Below are positions 29,474 to 40,236 of a DNA stretch of 64,000 nucleotides, in pieces. Numbering within the stretch: the first letter of the stretch is position 1; each line of letters starts with the position of its first letter. The notes under the pieces were generated by a model. It saw only the letters and a program-made list of their open reading frames with translations. It was not told the origin of the DNA and did not search any database. Source of the stretch: Piezodorus guildinii (lineage: Eukaryota; Arthropoda; Insecta; Hemiptera; Pentatomidae); assembly GCA_023052935.1 (NCBI GenBank), contig CM041298.1, positions 1,736,001 through 1,800,000 on the forward strand, given 5' to 3'. The position numbers and the translations under genes are program-made.

Positions 29474-30115
29474 AAAAAAAAAAAAAAATACTATGACGAC
29501 CATATGATATTAGGATGGCACCATCGATATCCATAAACTGCATCATATTTGTGATGAGATGTTAAAATTATCAACCTTCTGAATAGTAAGGAACCTCTTT
29601 AGTTGTCTGAAACTTAACCTGTACCCTTCACACTCGAAGCTCTAATCAACCCTCCAGGTACCCGCTACCCTCTACCTTCCTATCGAATCATTGTCGGCTG
29701 CGAACTACTGAAATTTATTGCGTAGTAGAACAAGATATGAAAATAAGAAGAAGGTCGTGAGATCCCTTGTATCTTGATTGGCTATTAGCCATTCCCTTTG
29801 ACCAGAGGTAGATCTTTAGGGTGGGGCGGGGAGGATAATGAGAGGGGCAAACTCATCAGGGTCTGAATAATATAGAGCCATCCTCGCTATAACGAAGGCG
29901 TTAAAGTTTAATTTGTCCCGTGGGGGGAGGAAGAGGGGGGGCGAGTTGGGAAATAATTCAGGGGCTGTTGTCATGTCCTGAAGCTACTTCTTCAGGAAGG
30001 ATGGGAACTGCGGCTAGGTCGAGATTGCAGGAGGCGAGTAGCAGCTATCAAATCGATTTTAAAACTAAAAGGGAAAATTATAGAAATGAAATGTAACTTG
30101 ATTCTTGGATAAGGT
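29474..30115. other. Non-repetitive, GC-richer spacer
   Basis: No gene is recognised. Around 29820-29950 there are G-rich runs. A perfect small hairpin CCTGAAG...CTTCAGG lies at about 29978-29997. I found no convincing open frame or splice pair on either strand. Confidence 0.3.
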
Positions 30116-30146
30116 CATATATATATATAATATATATATATATATT
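30116..30146. repeat. Short (TA)n tract
   Basis: An interrupted TA tract of about 30 bp. Confidence 0.85.
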
Positions 30147-30148
30147 AA

Positions 30149-30575
30149 GAAATAGAAATAGACAAATATTTTTATTCTGGGACTATGTCCCCTAAGAATA
30201 ACAGGTTTGTACAGTATATGGAAATATACACGTCTGGCCAACAGATAGAAGGAACATAATTAATAACTAATTACAATTATGGGTTAATATATGTGTGCAT
30301 ATCGTAAACGCAAATACACACATATATCCAAAAAAATATATACAATGATAAAATAAAAACAATTCTTATGAAATATTTTGTTGAACGGAATTAAAAATAA
30401 ATTAATAGATAACAGCATTTAAATATAGACAACGATTTGGTAAAGGTATGAACCTAGGAAATATTGTCTGCGGATTGGGTAGAGGAGCTACTTTAACTCG
30501 CCATAAAAATGGGTCACATGAGACCTCTTCGGAGTACTGAGGACAAATCTTAAAAATATGTTTTTAAATTTTTTT
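30149..30575 (-). mobile_element. CR1-like LINE 3' end
   Basis: The 3' terminus 'tttttattctgggactatgt' and the upstream 'aggaaatattgtctgcggat' and 'gggtcacatgagacctcttc' match both 23771-23890 and 3097-3200. The middle (30280-30440) is unlike the 2783 copy. It adjoins jockey sequence at 30588. Confidence 0.6.
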
Positions 30576-30587
30576 TTTAAATAAAAA

Positions 30588-31315
30588 TAAATATTAACTG
30601 TATAATAAAATACATTTAGTAAATGTGATACAAGATATACTGTCATGATTCACATGACTAGAAGGTCTCTTTGCCATATTCTTTTCAGACGTAAACAGAA
30701 GTATTATCGGGGATTGTAGCAATGTTTAATACTAGTGGGTTAGAGTGAAAATGGAGTTTGTCAAGACTGGAACGATACCTGGTTCGGGCCAAGTCAGCAA
30801 CATTGGGAACATTAAGGTCTTTATGGGTAAGTTTATTTGTGACAAAATAAGGAGCATTGAGGACTTTTTATTGTAAGAATTGGAGAGAGGAAGAATTTGA
30901 TTGTTTAGAGTCCTACATCGCTACTCCGTAAGTCCATATCGGTCTTATGATAGTCATGTAGATGAGCCTTTTGTACTTAAGTGGAAGGTTTGAGCGGTTG
31001 TCCAGGAAGTGTTAAAGTAGTCGAAAACGTCGGGCAGTTCTTGGCGTTTTAGTCTTGTATGAGGGTTCTAAATGAGACATTTGTCAAGGTGCAGTCCTAG
31101 ATATCGGTTCTGTTTAACCGGGACAAGAGGGGTGTAATTAAAGGATACTGTTGTGTCGGTCGTCATAGGTTTCACGACGTACGGTAAAGGTTATTTGTTG
31201 GGATTTATTGGAATTTTTGTATTCTTCAATTCTGACACGATACCTCAAGGTCTCTGTTGTAGGATTGGAGATTTACGAAGGCAATAGTTGAATCGTTGTT
31301 GATTGGAAAAAATAA
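30588..31315 (-). mobile_element. Jockey LINE RT C-terminal part
   Basis: Minus-strand jockey 3' UTR and C-terminal RT (NVADLART-, TYGV-, KRPT-like segments, frameshifted) ending near 31315, where SINE2 and another LINE fragment intrude. RT sequence resumes at 32042. It shares with the 23893 copy the unusual 'gtctctttgccatat' in place of 'gtctcgaggccatc', so the two form one subfamily or a segmental duplication. Confidence 0.6.
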
Positions 31316-31354
31316 AAAAAACCTGTACCACTACAACCTATGAAGAGTTTTGCG

Positions 31355-31612
31355 CTCTGTACATATAGAGATTCGTACTGTTTCCAGGCCAACGGCCGTG
31401 CAATGAGGTGATTCGGCCGAAATCACGTTCAGCCGCCAGGTTTTTTAACCATTTTTGGTACCCACTTGATTGAGGCGGGATGTGCCCCAGGAGGATCTCC
31501 ATACCCACCGGCTGAAATAACAGAATAAATTATATTTCGTCTCAGCCGAGATTCGAACCTAGGACTCGGAGCACAGTGGACTAGCGCTCTACCCACTAGA
31601 CCACGCCGCTCC
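31355..31612 (-). mobile_element. SINE2, near full length, minus strand
   Basis: The head lies at the right: GGAGCGGCGTGGTCTAGTGG (minus strand) includes a tRNA A box, and CCTAGGTTCGAATCTCGG is the B box about 45 bp on. The body contains 'gccgccaggttttttaacc' (plus strand) and the tail 'gtacatatagagattcg'. The same family is at 36083, 43871 and, as a fragment, at 33555. It is non-coding and depends on LINEs. Confidence 0.75.
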
Positions 31613-31639
31613 ACAAATGTCACCAGAATAGGTAGAAAG

Positions 31640-32038
31640 GAAGGTGTTAAGATGGTATGGGATATCTTCGTCTTCTACAATCCATGAAGGGTCCTGGCTT
31701 CCTCCAGCAGCAAGCGCCACGATTCCCTGTCTCGTGCTGCGGCCATCCAGCTTCCCACATTCAAGAAGTTTCGTGCGTCATTGGCCACACAATACGCCCA
31801 GCTCAGCCTTAGCCTCCAAACCTGGCGACGACTGTAAAAGATTTCGGTTAGTAATCTCTTTGGAGGCATATCGTCAGCCATTCGAGCCAGATGTCCTGCC
31901 CATCGAAGCCTCCCGATCTTAACGAAGCAGGATACATCAGTTTCACGATATAAATCGTACAGCTCTCGGTTGCTCCTCCGCCTCCATTCATTATTTTCAT
32001 AAACACCGCCATATATTCGGCGCAATACTTTCCGCTCG
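31640..32038 (-). pseudogene. LINE RT C-terminal fragment
   Basis: A 116-codon minus frame reads MRRIYGGVYENNEWRRRSNR, ELYDLYRETDVSCFVKIGRL, then RWAGHLARMADDMPPKRLL. After a distorted R-rich segment come DARNFLNVGSWMAAARDRES and WRLLLEEARTLHGL. The R-W-GHLxRM motif followed by a W-D-RxxWR segment is the common end of many insect LINE RTs. This differs from the RTE copy at 11576 and the RT at 44362. The catalytic domain is missing. It lies inside a jockey copy. Confidence 0.65.
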
Positions 32039-32041
32039 AAT

Positions 32042-32395
32042 ATAAGTAGAAGCTTGCATGGTATGTGATATCAGCTGTATAAACTGTGTAAAGAATGGGC
32101 CCTAAAATACTGCCTTGAGAAACACCAGAAAACTTATTAAAAAGAGATGAATAGGAACTATTGTGATTTACTTTGAAGGACCTGTCAATGAGGTATGGTC
32201 TATATTTTATGGATGGGTTTATTGGTGACAAAGTAAGGAGCATGTAGGATTTTGGATTGCAAGAATTAGACACGAAAAGAATCTTATAGTTGAATAGAAT
32301 CCTAAGATCAGACAGGCCTTATGATACTCATGTAAATGAGTTTTTAGTAGTTTAAGTGGAAAGTGTAAGCGTTAATTCAATTAGTGTTAGTTAAT
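32042..32395 (-). mobile_element. Jockey RT segment with a single QGS motif unit
   Basis: The minus frame reads RPYLIDRSFKVNHNSSYSSL, then SGVSQGSILGPILYTVYTAD. This is the same RT region that is amplified 77-fold at 24675, here present once. Beyond about 32175 (towards higher coordinates) the sequence is again jockey C-terminal, so the copy is rearranged. Confidence 0.65.
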
Positions 32396-33224
32396 TATTA
32401 GTGTAGTTAATTTTAAATCATTTGGGAAACTCTTCAGATTATATATTGTAAAACTTTGGATTCGGAGTGTTGTGACTGAAAAAAATTATCTAGCACCCAA
32501 AACGCTTAAAATAGCAAAAAAAAATTGTAATATTTAAAGACTAGAAGGATTGATGAAACAAATCCTTGGGGTAGCTTGGGGGTTATATAGTTTTTCGTTA
32601 TTGAATAGAGGCATACATTTACTAATTGCTAAATTAACTCTACAGGTAGATTGGAATGTACATTCAATAACGAGTGAGGAAATATAATGCCATACCTGTC
32701 TCATTAATGTCCATTGTTAAATACAATCAAAGAGATTTTGAGCTAAACACACTTTGAACAGAATAAATGGCCATCGAATAAAGATAATTCCATTGCCGGT
32801 TATTAGGCACTTGTGTGAACAGGAATGATTCACTCATTTACTATTTATTTGTAAACACAGTATGGTGGGAAATATTAGTATTAAGGGTCTTGCCAACTAA
32901 TAATGAAAAGGTGAAGCACTGGAAAATTCCAAACTTTTGAGTTGACTTTCGTCCACCTAAATGGTTCATTTTGCACTGTGTGCGGCGGCTAAATAATTCG
33001 GAAATTTACCATACTTGTATTTCAATTCATGTAAATTTACTTTACCATGTATTTCATATATTGGTAAATAAACGTATATATTAATGATAATATCGAAATT
33101 ATAATCGATACTAAAAGTAAACTACCTGTGTTTAATTTCGGCGATACCGCTGCCGAGAATCAAGTTACGGTGGATTGAACAGCCCTGGGGATCGCCCAGG
33201 CCTTCCTTGTAAATTGGCAGATCC

Positions 33225-33330
33225 CGACAGACTAATTAATCAATTGACTTGGTAATTAACCTGTAATAATTAACGTTGAGTTGGCTATTGTTAATACACC
33301 ACAGCTACCTAATTGAATAAATTAATTATT
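33225..33330. promoter_or_regulatory. Cluster of TAATTA motifs, possible cis-regulatory element
   Basis: Within about 100 bp there are several TAATTA or ATTAA cores, for example GACTAATTAATCAATTGAC, TTGGTAATTAACC and TAATAATTAACG. TAATTA is the core site of many homeodomain factors. In AT-rich DNA such motifs are common by chance, so only the density and the unique context support this. Confidence 0.25.
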
Positions 33331-33554
33331 TCTTCTGGTCAAAACATCTCGTGAGGGAAAATATTTATTTATTTGTTTAACAATGAAATCTAAATTATGT
33401 ATTGTTTTTCGATGTATTTTTTTTTATTTTTAGAAAACAAAAAGGTATATTGTATGAGATAAAGCATTAGTCGTCGTTATTGTTCTGTAATATGTCGGGT
33501 TGGGCCTCCATCTATGGCAGAATTATTAATTTTCTCTGTTATATTATTGGTTGA

Positions 33555-33632
33555 ACGTGCACTCGAACTAACCACCTCATTGCACGTCTGTTGGCCTAGA
33601 AACTCTATGAATCTCTATATATTGCTATGTCT
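33555..33632 (+). repeat. SINE2 3'-end fragment
   Basis: 'cctcattgcacgtctgttgg' and 'ctatgaatctctatatatt' match, reversed, the 3' end of the SINE2 copy at 31355 ('tatagagattcg', 'gccaacggccgtgcaatgag'). Confidence 0.5.
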
Positions 33633-33708
33633 GTTCTAAGGCAGTGGTACCTTCAAAAACTAGCTTACTTGATATATTTAATCAATATATAAACTATATT
33701 TAATGATA

Positions 33709-34608
33709 TTGGGTTGATGCAAAATTAATGCAGGTTTCCTCTATTGCAATATCTTAATTCCAATTGTGTAAACAAAGCTAATCCTAACATTGATCATTAT
33801 TATACCAAAACAAACCTTATCTAATACCCTCTCTTTCACCATGAATTTGTTTAGTAAAATCGTTTTGTTCAGTGTGTTCAAAGGTCTTGAATCGAAAATG
33901 TCAAAATGCGATTTTCGTCAAATTTATTTTTACGAATTTAAATTAGGGCGCAGCGCTGCGCAAACGGCTCGTAATATTAATGAAGTGTGGGGTCAGGGGG
34001 CTATTAATGAGTGCACGGTGCAGCGTTGGTTCCAGAAGTTTCGCAGAGGAGATTTCGACCTCGAAGACAAGGAAGGTCGGGGCCGTCATCTTGCTCTGGA
34101 CAACGACCAGCTGAGGTCAAAAGTGGAAGAAGACCCAACCAAAACCACACGAGAAATGGCGGCGGAACTCGGAACTCAAAAATTGCAACGTCTTTGCCCA
34201 GCATTGATGAATCGGAAGGGGCCGATCCTGCTCCACGATAACGCCAGACCACACGTAGCACAACCAACGCTTCGACGACTGCACGAGTTGGGCTACGAAG
34301 TTCTCCAACATCCGCCTTATTCACCTGACCTCTCTCCTACAGACTTCCACTTTTTCAGGCATCTGGACAACTTTTTGAGGGAGAAAAATTTTCAAAACCA
34401 GGACGACATTGAAAATTCTTTTCGTGATTTCATTGAGTCCAGGGATTCGGGTTTTTTTTTCTGGTGGAATAAGAAAGCTTGTTGAACGTTGGCAAAAGTG
34501 CATTGATTCAGATGGAAATTATTTTGATTAAATATATATGGTTAAAGTAAAGATATGGCGTATTTACAATACCTACTAAAAACCTGCATTAATTTTGCAT
34601 CAACCCAA
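33709..34608 (+). mobile_element. Cecropia/Hsmar1-like mariner, internally deleted, 900 bp
   Basis: Perfect 29-bp terminal inverted repeats (TTGGGTTGATGCAAAATTAA then TGCAGGTTT) are flanked by TA at 33707-33708 and 34609-34610. Both the ends and the encoded protein resemble the Hsmar1/cecropia subfamily. Full-length relatives are about 1.3 kb; this one has lost roughly 0.4 kb from the middle. Ends this intact could still be moved by a matching transposase. Confidence 0.9.
33898..34485 (+). pseudogene. Cecropia-type mariner transposase, core deleted
   Basis: From Met at 33898 (MSKCDFRQIYFYEFKLGRSA) the frame encodes the first HTH, VQRWFQKFRRGDFDLED, and a linker with DNDQLRSKVEEDPTKTTREM. After AAELGT it jumps to QKLQRLCPALMNRKGPILLH, so the WVPHEL linker and the first catalytic Asp are missing. 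The rest has LLHDNARPHVAQPTLRRLHE and HPPYSPDLSPTDFHFFRHLD, with 34 residues between the two Asp. A frameshift after RDSGFFF garbles the last residues. The open frame extends upstream to 33790, but MSKCDF matches the family start. Confidence 0.85.
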
Positions 34609-34748
34609 TACCATTGGATTCCTTTCCAAAGGTATCGTGTTTACCAATCCAAGAGGTGGCATGCAGGGTAAGATTAAAGTAAACAAGATTCAATTAATAC
34701 GTTATTATAATTATTAACTTACTTATATTAATACATTGCTTAGAACAT

Positions 34749-35185
34749 TGATTGAAAATACTGAGGGACATTGTCACTACTACGTTTGCTATACAATATT
34801 ACAAACAGAAATACCTTTAAAAACTTAGTCAGCTGGCGAAGGTTCTGTTCTTGGCTCTTAGATCTCCAGCTGCTCTCTCTCTGACCCCAGACGGACATCT
34901 CTTCTTCTAGATGGAACCCGACTCACATCTTCTTGAGGATGGAATAAGACTTCCTCTTCTTGAGGGTAGAACTTGACTAATCTTTTCGAATCTCCTCCTC
35001 ATCGTCGTCACCTCCTTTGTCCTAAGGTCTAGAAACTTTCCCGAGGCATCGCTGAGGGCCCCCATGGATTTAGGTAAACGCCTTTTGATCTCTTGCTGAC
35101 AAAGGCTCATTAACATTTTTTAATATATATAATAGTTCTCTAACAAAGAATTTCCACCTCTCATTATCCTCAATACATTACAATA
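34749..35185. repeat. Imperfect TIR-bounded segment, copy A
   Basis: The left edge 'attgaaaatactgaggg' is roughly complementary to the right edge 'acctctcattatcctcaata'. The outer ~60 bp on both sides resemble those of 50714-51003 ('acaatattacaaacagaaat' versus 'ataatattacaaataggtag'), while the GC-richer middles differ. It is either a small transposon family carrying different cargo or a duplicated exon with its intron flanks. Confidence 0.4.
34927..35095 (-). other. Exon-like segment, ~56 codons, minus strand
   Basis: An acceptor-like CCTTTGTCAG precedes 169 bases open as QEIKRRLPKSMGALSDASGK, FLDLRTKEVTTMRRRFEKIS and QVLPSRRGSLIPSSRR, ending at a donor GTGAGT. The DNA is clearly GC-richer than its surroundings and the peptide is basic. 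The protein is not recognised. A second possible donor, AAAG|GTATTT, lies at 34814 but needs a frame change. It could be a captured exon or a real host exon. Confidence 0.3.
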
Positions 35186-35411
35186 TATACTGAACCCCTA
35201 TCTATCTAAATTTTAACATCTGTGAGGGATATAGAATCCGTATGACAAATCAATAAATGGATATTTTAGCAGCTAAAATAACTTTAGCTTATTTATTTCA
35301 AATAACTTTATTTCAAATTTCCCATTTTGAACATTTCACTTTTAAGAGAAAATACAAAGAAAAAATCTTCGGGGTCATCTTTGATATAATTTAAAAATAA
35401 AAAGCATCGTA

Positions 35412-36080
35412 TTATCCAGGCGCACATCTAAATGAACAGGGCTGGGTGGACGAAGACAAGAAGGAAAGAATAAAGTCTGCCGGAAGGTGTTTTCTATCTC
35501 TTAAGAAGGGCTTTATAGGCAAAAGAGAGGTCTCCAAACGTACAAAAATAGAAGTATACAAGACAACTTTCTTACCTATACTGAGGTATGCCAGCGAATC
35601 CTGGGCCCTCACCACTGAACATAAAAGCCAACTCCAGGCTATGGAGATGGTGCTGTTTGAGGAAAGTTGAGGGTAAGACGAAGAGAGACAAAATAAGAAA
35701 TACCACAATAAGTTCTAAACTTGATGTGAAATCGGCCAAGGATATTATTGAAAAAAACCAGCTGAGATGGTACGGTCATGTCTCAAGAATGTCGGAGGAT
35801 CGCGTGGTACGTATGAGGTGAAAGTAGAGGGAAGGAGACTAAGAGGAAGAACTAAGAAGACTTGGGAAGATGGGATCAGGAAAGCTTGCAGAAAAAGGGA
35901 TTTACATTGGAGATCAGGGAAGGGAATGGCGCAGAATAGGAAGAGGTTGGATCAACTACACACTGCTGTAGTGCTTGGGAGAAAAGATGGAGAAGAGACA
36001 TCTTATAATAATTTAAGGAAATTCATAGCAAGTTTCATAATCGGGTAATTGCAAAAAAAAACTGTAATCTATTGATTCGG
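35412..36080 (+). pseudogene. LINE RT C-terminus, plus strand
   Basis: Three overlapping frames give one protein: ERIKSAGRCFLSLKKGFIGK, KIEVYKTTFLPILRYASESW, then VEGKTKRDKIRNTTISSKLD and IIEKNQLRWYGHVSRMSEDR. After a further frameshift RLRGRTKKTWEDGIRKACRK follows. LRWYGHVxRM and GRxxxxWEDG are the usual C-terminal LINE motifs. It is of the same general type as 44362-45835 but not the same family. The catalytic domain is absent. The 3' UTR runs to about 36080. Confidence 0.65.
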
Positions 36081-36082
36081 AC

Positions 36083-36590
36083 ATATAGAGATTCGAACTG
36101 TTCCTAGGCCAACGGTCGTACCAGGCGGTGTTTAAACCAAAATTGTCCCCCGATTTTCGGGTACCAACTTTATAGAGGCTGGGTGCAACAAGAGGGTTTC
36201 CCTACCCCCGGATCACTCCTGAGCTAAATAAAATAATAAATTCTGGGGTTACCTGTAGCGTGGTGGTTATCATAACAGCCTCCGGTTTATCATAACAGGT
36301 TCCGGATCAAACCCTCAGGTGGCCCTAGGATTTTTTAATGGAAGTAAAAAATCCTTAGTTATGCCGTCCTTCAGAGGGGATGTTAAAAGGTGGTCCCGAG
36401 CATGTGCGATGTCAGTAACTCGTTAAAGATCCCTATCCTAATTAAAACCTTGATAGGCGAAATTTAGTACTCCCACTGTAGCATCGTCCGATTAGCCACA
36501 ACAGCATAAAGTGAAGTTAAACAAACAGACAAGAATAAATTCTGCCATGGCCGCAATTCGAAACCGGGAGTAGTCCAGTGCTCTATATCA
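36083..36590 (-). mobile_element. SINE2 split by SINE1
   Basis: SINE2 body (36083-36245, 'tagagattcgaactgttcct', 'accaactttatagaggctgg') is interrupted by a SINE1 and resumes at 36534 with the B box 'gcaattcgaaaccgggag' and 'agtgctctat'. The host site AATAAATTCTG is duplicated on both sides of the SINE1. Confidence 0.7.
36246..36533 (+). mobile_element. SINE1 inserted in SINE2
   Basis: Full-length SINE1 from 'gggttacctgtagcgtggtg' to 'aaacaaacagacaag', flanked by AATAAATTCTG at 36235-36245 and 36534-36544, an 11-bp target duplication. The head has a small internal duplication ('tatcataacag' twice). This order makes this SINE1 copy younger than the SINE2 copy. Confidence 0.85.
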
Positions 36591-36599
36591 TTTTATCTA

Positions 36600-36918
36600 T
36601 TACAATATATTCTGAGAATATAACAATATTTATAACATGCTGTTCGACGAACGTTTCAAAGCAAATTCGTTAACTTTATTTTCGGAAATGGAGTTCCAGT
36701 AACTGTGGCATCAGCTGAATGATTACTTTGAGTTTGACAGCAACTTTTTTACCTCCGAAAAGAGAAATCCGATCGAACACGCCCGATTTCATACAATGCT
36801 AAACTTCCCATTTGGACTACGTTCTGCACTCAAACAATTTAAGTCCGTACATATTTTCCTCTTCCGTTTTCTAGAAGCTCCTACCGTGTTTATCAAGTTA
36901 CACGTTTTCCATTTATTT

Positions 36919-36923
<5 letters not shown>
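36600..36923 (-). other. Probable LINE C-terminal remnant
   Basis: On the minus strand a short frame ends HSYWNSISENKVNEFALKRS then SNSML-stop, which resembles the WNSLPExVVNAxSVNxFKxxLD terminus of several LINE groups. Upstream the homology is in other frames. On the plus strand a 60-codon open stretch (SEKRNPIEHARFHTMLNFPF) is probably its shadow. Confidence 0.3.
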
Positions 36924-36968
<45 letters not shown>

Positions 36969-36986
36969 ATATATATATATATATAA
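36924..36986. repeat. (TA)n microsatellite
   Basis: A TA tract with two interruptions. Confidence 0.9.
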
Positions 36987-37012
36987 ATTTCACAAAATCA
37001 GAATCATATTTC

Positions 37013-37564
37013 TGTTAAGAATTGAAATAGTCTTATGTTTATATCTCTCCATTTGTAATTTTATTTGTTTTATTTTGTGATTTATTATGTGCAAACGCGA
37101 CAGTCATTTGTTTTATTCAATTTGAATCACCTGTTAAGTGAGTGACCGCTAGGCAGGGGGCATCCTGGGATTGTGTGAGAGAGTCAATGGAGTCACTCGC
37201 GAGTGTAGACTGTGTTTAATTAAGTTGGTGGTCGCTGAATGTCGCATATTTTTCGTATAATCGGAACTCGCACATCATCATAGAAGATTGTGGCATGGAG
37301 TAGGAGTCGCAGAAGGAAAGAAAGGAACATGGCAGGCGGGAGGGGGAAGGAAGTCATCACGTATAGAAAGAATCACCACCTTGCAGACTGTAAACAGTAT
37401 TTTGTTTTATTTTAATTAATATAAGCTTGTTCGTGTTCTTTCTTTTATGAATTCATTTATTTACCCTCAACAAGTTTACACTGGTCGACAGGAAATTTGG
37501 CGACTCATAATAACGAACGGGTTGAGGCTGCGAGCAAACGCGTTAGTCGCTCCTCTTCCCAACA
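37013..37564 (+). mobile_element. Solo LTR (family S), 552 bp
   Basis: It begins TGTTAAGAATTG and ends TCTTCCCAACA, with the 5-bp duplication ATTTC on both sides (37008-37012 and 37565-37569). TG...CA ends and a 5-bp target duplication are those of an LTR retrotransposon. No internal region is present, so it is a solo LTR left by recombination between two LTRs. A reversed second copy is at 58713-59222. The superfamily cannot be told from the LTR alone. Confidence 0.85.
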
Positions 37565-37778
37565 ATTTCCCTTGTAAAAAATAAATTAATTTGTAATCAT
37601 ATAACTCTGCTCGCAACATACGAGTTTCATTCACACCCCTTTTTACATTCAGTTATCTCTGTATATGAAATATATAGTAAGGGGAAGTATTGCGATCGTG
37701 AAAATTTTAGAATTCGAGCTTTCCCCGGAAATACACGTTTTAGCGTCCCTTCATTTCAAATTACCAAGTCCCGCAAAA

Positions 37779-37781
<3 letters not shown>

Positions 37782-37812
<31 letters not shown>
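37782..37812. repeat. (GT)n tract inside family H
   Basis: This is the CA/GT tract found at the same place in other H copies. Confidence 0.9.
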
Positions 37813-37818
<6 letters not shown>

Positions 37819-38416
37819 TAAATCTAGCGCAAAAGCATAAGTCGTACTATTTTATCGAAATCGGCTAACCATAAGAGCCACTTTATATCATGCATTTTAA
37901 ACGATTTCCTCCATACGGCTCTGACGATTTTGATTAGACTCGCTATGTCGATGCAAACTTTAATGGGCTTTAATATCATGTAAGTTTCATTCTGATTGAA
38001 ATAGTCTAACAGGGCTTAAATGCGACAGTCTAAATTTTCTTTCTCTGAAATACCTTCAACTTTGTACAAAAAAAATAAAAACAGGCACATCATATTATAA
38101 TAAAAAACGCCTTAATACGCACGTTGAACGAATTTGATAAACGACTAAAGGAGAAAAATGCAAAAATATTTTGTATTGTAATTTATGGATTTTTGTTATT
38201 AAGAACTGTAAAATACCATTGGGAAGTGAAAGATTTTAGAAAAAATATTATCTTATACACAAAGTTGCAAAAGGTGATGAAAAGTGACGAATAGTGCAAA
38301 TACGTTTATAATAACTATCATAATTATACGTAGCAATTTAACATTGTAATCTAAATTATATATTTCTAACGAAACTGAATATACGTTTTATTCAAATTAA
38401 TTTAACTTTGTTTAAT

Positions 38417-39162
38417 TCAGCCATTGAAGAATGGTGTCAAAACTGGAGAATCAAAATAAATCCTAATAAATCCCATCAAATCACCTTCACTCTACGTCGT
38501 AAGCCTATGATTTCCTGCCCCACCGTATCCTTTAACAATATCCTACATTACTCCTGTTGAACAGATTCGGTACTTAGGACTCCACCTCGACAAACGCCCA
38601 ACATGGAATCCTCATACTAGACTGAAACGACAGGAAACTGCTCGTAGATACAGATTACTACAACACTTACTCGACAAACGCTCAAAACTTCCTACTTATT
38701 ACAAAAAACTCATTTATATCACAATTATCAGGCCTATTTGTAGCTATGGGGGTCTACTAAACCATCGAATTCCTGTCACATCCAATCCTTGCATTCCAAA
38801 ATTCTTCGTAAAATCCTTAATGCTCCTTACTTTGTTACTTATAAAATCATCCATACAGACCTAAATATCCCATTAGTTGAAGACTTGGCCCGTTACAGAT
38901 ATACCTCTTTTCATTCCAAACTCCCTGCCCACTCAAACCCACAATATCCGTGACCTCTCCTCCATATCTATTCCCGACAACCCACCGAGGCGCCTTAAAA
39001 GAAGATGGCCAAGAGACCTCCTAACATAAGACAATGGAGTGCTACCAATGGGTGGTTTCTTCTCAGGACTATTATGTGTACTAATCATATATAAAGCCTA
39101 TTTACTTGTTGTATTTATTTAATACAGTTGCAAATTTCTTTAAATAAAAAAATAAATAAAAG
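38417..39162 (+). mobile_element. Jockey LINE 3' end
   Basis: Flanked by TTTGTTTAAT (38407-38416 and 39163-39172), a 10-bp target duplication. It begins at EEWCQNWRIKINPNKSHQIT, continues through LRRKPMISCPTVSFNN, YLGLHLDKRPTWNPHTRLKR and QETARRYRLLQHLLDKRSKL to the RT C-terminus (RLKRRWPRDLLT). It ends with the 3' UTR 'aatacagttgcaaatttctt' and an A-rich tail. These are the jockey post-YADD segments; several frameshifts make it inactive. Confidence 0.75.
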
Positions 39163-39207
39163 TTTGTTTAATAGTCCTTAAATTAATTTTAACTGCGGAG
39201 GTCTAAC

Positions 39208-40108
39208 ATTACACTTAACTACAAAAGGCTCATCTATATCAGCATCCTAAGACCTATCTGGACTTACGGAGTTGAGCTCTGGGGCTCTACTAAACTATCA
39301 AATTCCTCCCGTAACTAATCCTTACAATCCATAATCCTTCGAAAAATCCTCAATCCCCTCAGGACACTTTTTACCTATGCTGAAGACATTTGTGTGTGAT
39401 CAGTCAAAAACGATCCAACTATTGCCTACCAAACTCTTCAATCCGACATAAGAGAGCTTTAAGAAAGATGTCATAATTGGAGAATCAAAATAAATCCCAA
39501 CAAATAACCTTTACCCTTCTTCTTACCTCAATGATATCTAGGACTGCACCTTGAAAAACGCCTTACAAAAAATCTCCGACGTTTTCGACTACTTCAACAC
39601 TTACTGGACAAACGCTCAAATCTTCCACTTAAGTACAAAAGGCACATCTACATGACTATCATGGACTTACAGAATAATGATTTGGAGCTCTACTAAACCA
39701 TCAAATATTTCCCATCTCAAATCCTTACAATAAAAAATCCTTACAATCCAAAATCCTCAATGCTCCTTACTTTGTCACGAATAAACTCATCCATCAAGAT
39801 CTTAATGTACCATAAATGGCTGATTTTGCCCGTACCAGGTACTAATCCTTCCATGACAAACTCCAGTCCTACTTTAATCCACTAGTTTCAACCCTTGCTT
39901 CCTATTTCATTCCTGACAATCCTCTGAGATGTCTGAAAAGAAGATGGCCTCGAGACCTTCTAGTTTAGATTACCTATTGGAGTGCTGCCAATGGGCAGTT
40001 TCTCTTCATGTTTTTAATCTAACAGCTAATTTACTAGATAATTAAAAAATACAGTTGTAAATATCAATAAATAAATGAATAATAAAAATTAAAAAAAAAA
40101 TTAGGCGG
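39208..40108 (+). mobile_element. Jockey LINE 3' end, rearranged
   Basis: A C-terminal block (39208-39368, TYGVELWGSTKLSNSS) precedes a block that begins further upstream in the gene at the catalytic region (39369, TYAEDICV, where YADD has become YAED). That block then continues to the C-terminus and 3' end at 40108. So either two truncated copies are fused or the copy has an internal duplication. All frames are broken. Confidence 0.65.
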
Positions 40109-40236
40109 TAACTGAATGTCGTGTGTTGCCCGCACCAGATTTTTTATGATCATTCGTACGAATCGTACCAATTAAAAATTCTCTGGTTGTGGACTGTATG
40201 ATAAAAAAATAATAATAAAAACTTTAAATATAGATT

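Larger units (their letters stand above)
32400..33706. other. Repeat-poor island
   Basis: Apart from a SINE2 scrap at 33555-33632, I see no match to the families of this window. There is no convincing open frame. It includes a cluster of TAATTA-type motifs (33225-33330) listed separately. In such a repeat-packed window, survival of 1.1 kb of unique sequence is notable. Confidence 0.4.
37655..40139 (-). mobile_element. Family H element with nested jockey LINEs
   Basis: H sequence runs on the minus strand from the 3' hairpin (37660, 'atatgaaatatatagtaagg') through the GT tract (37782-37812) and interior to about 38416. It resumes briefly at 39163-39207 and ends at 40110-40139 with 'gtcgtgtgttgcccgcacca'. 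Two jockey 3' ends occupy the gaps. Confidence 0.6.

Noticed and set aside
34321..34503. Minus-strand frames within 34004-34503
   Set aside because: Antisense shadows of the deleted mariner transposase.
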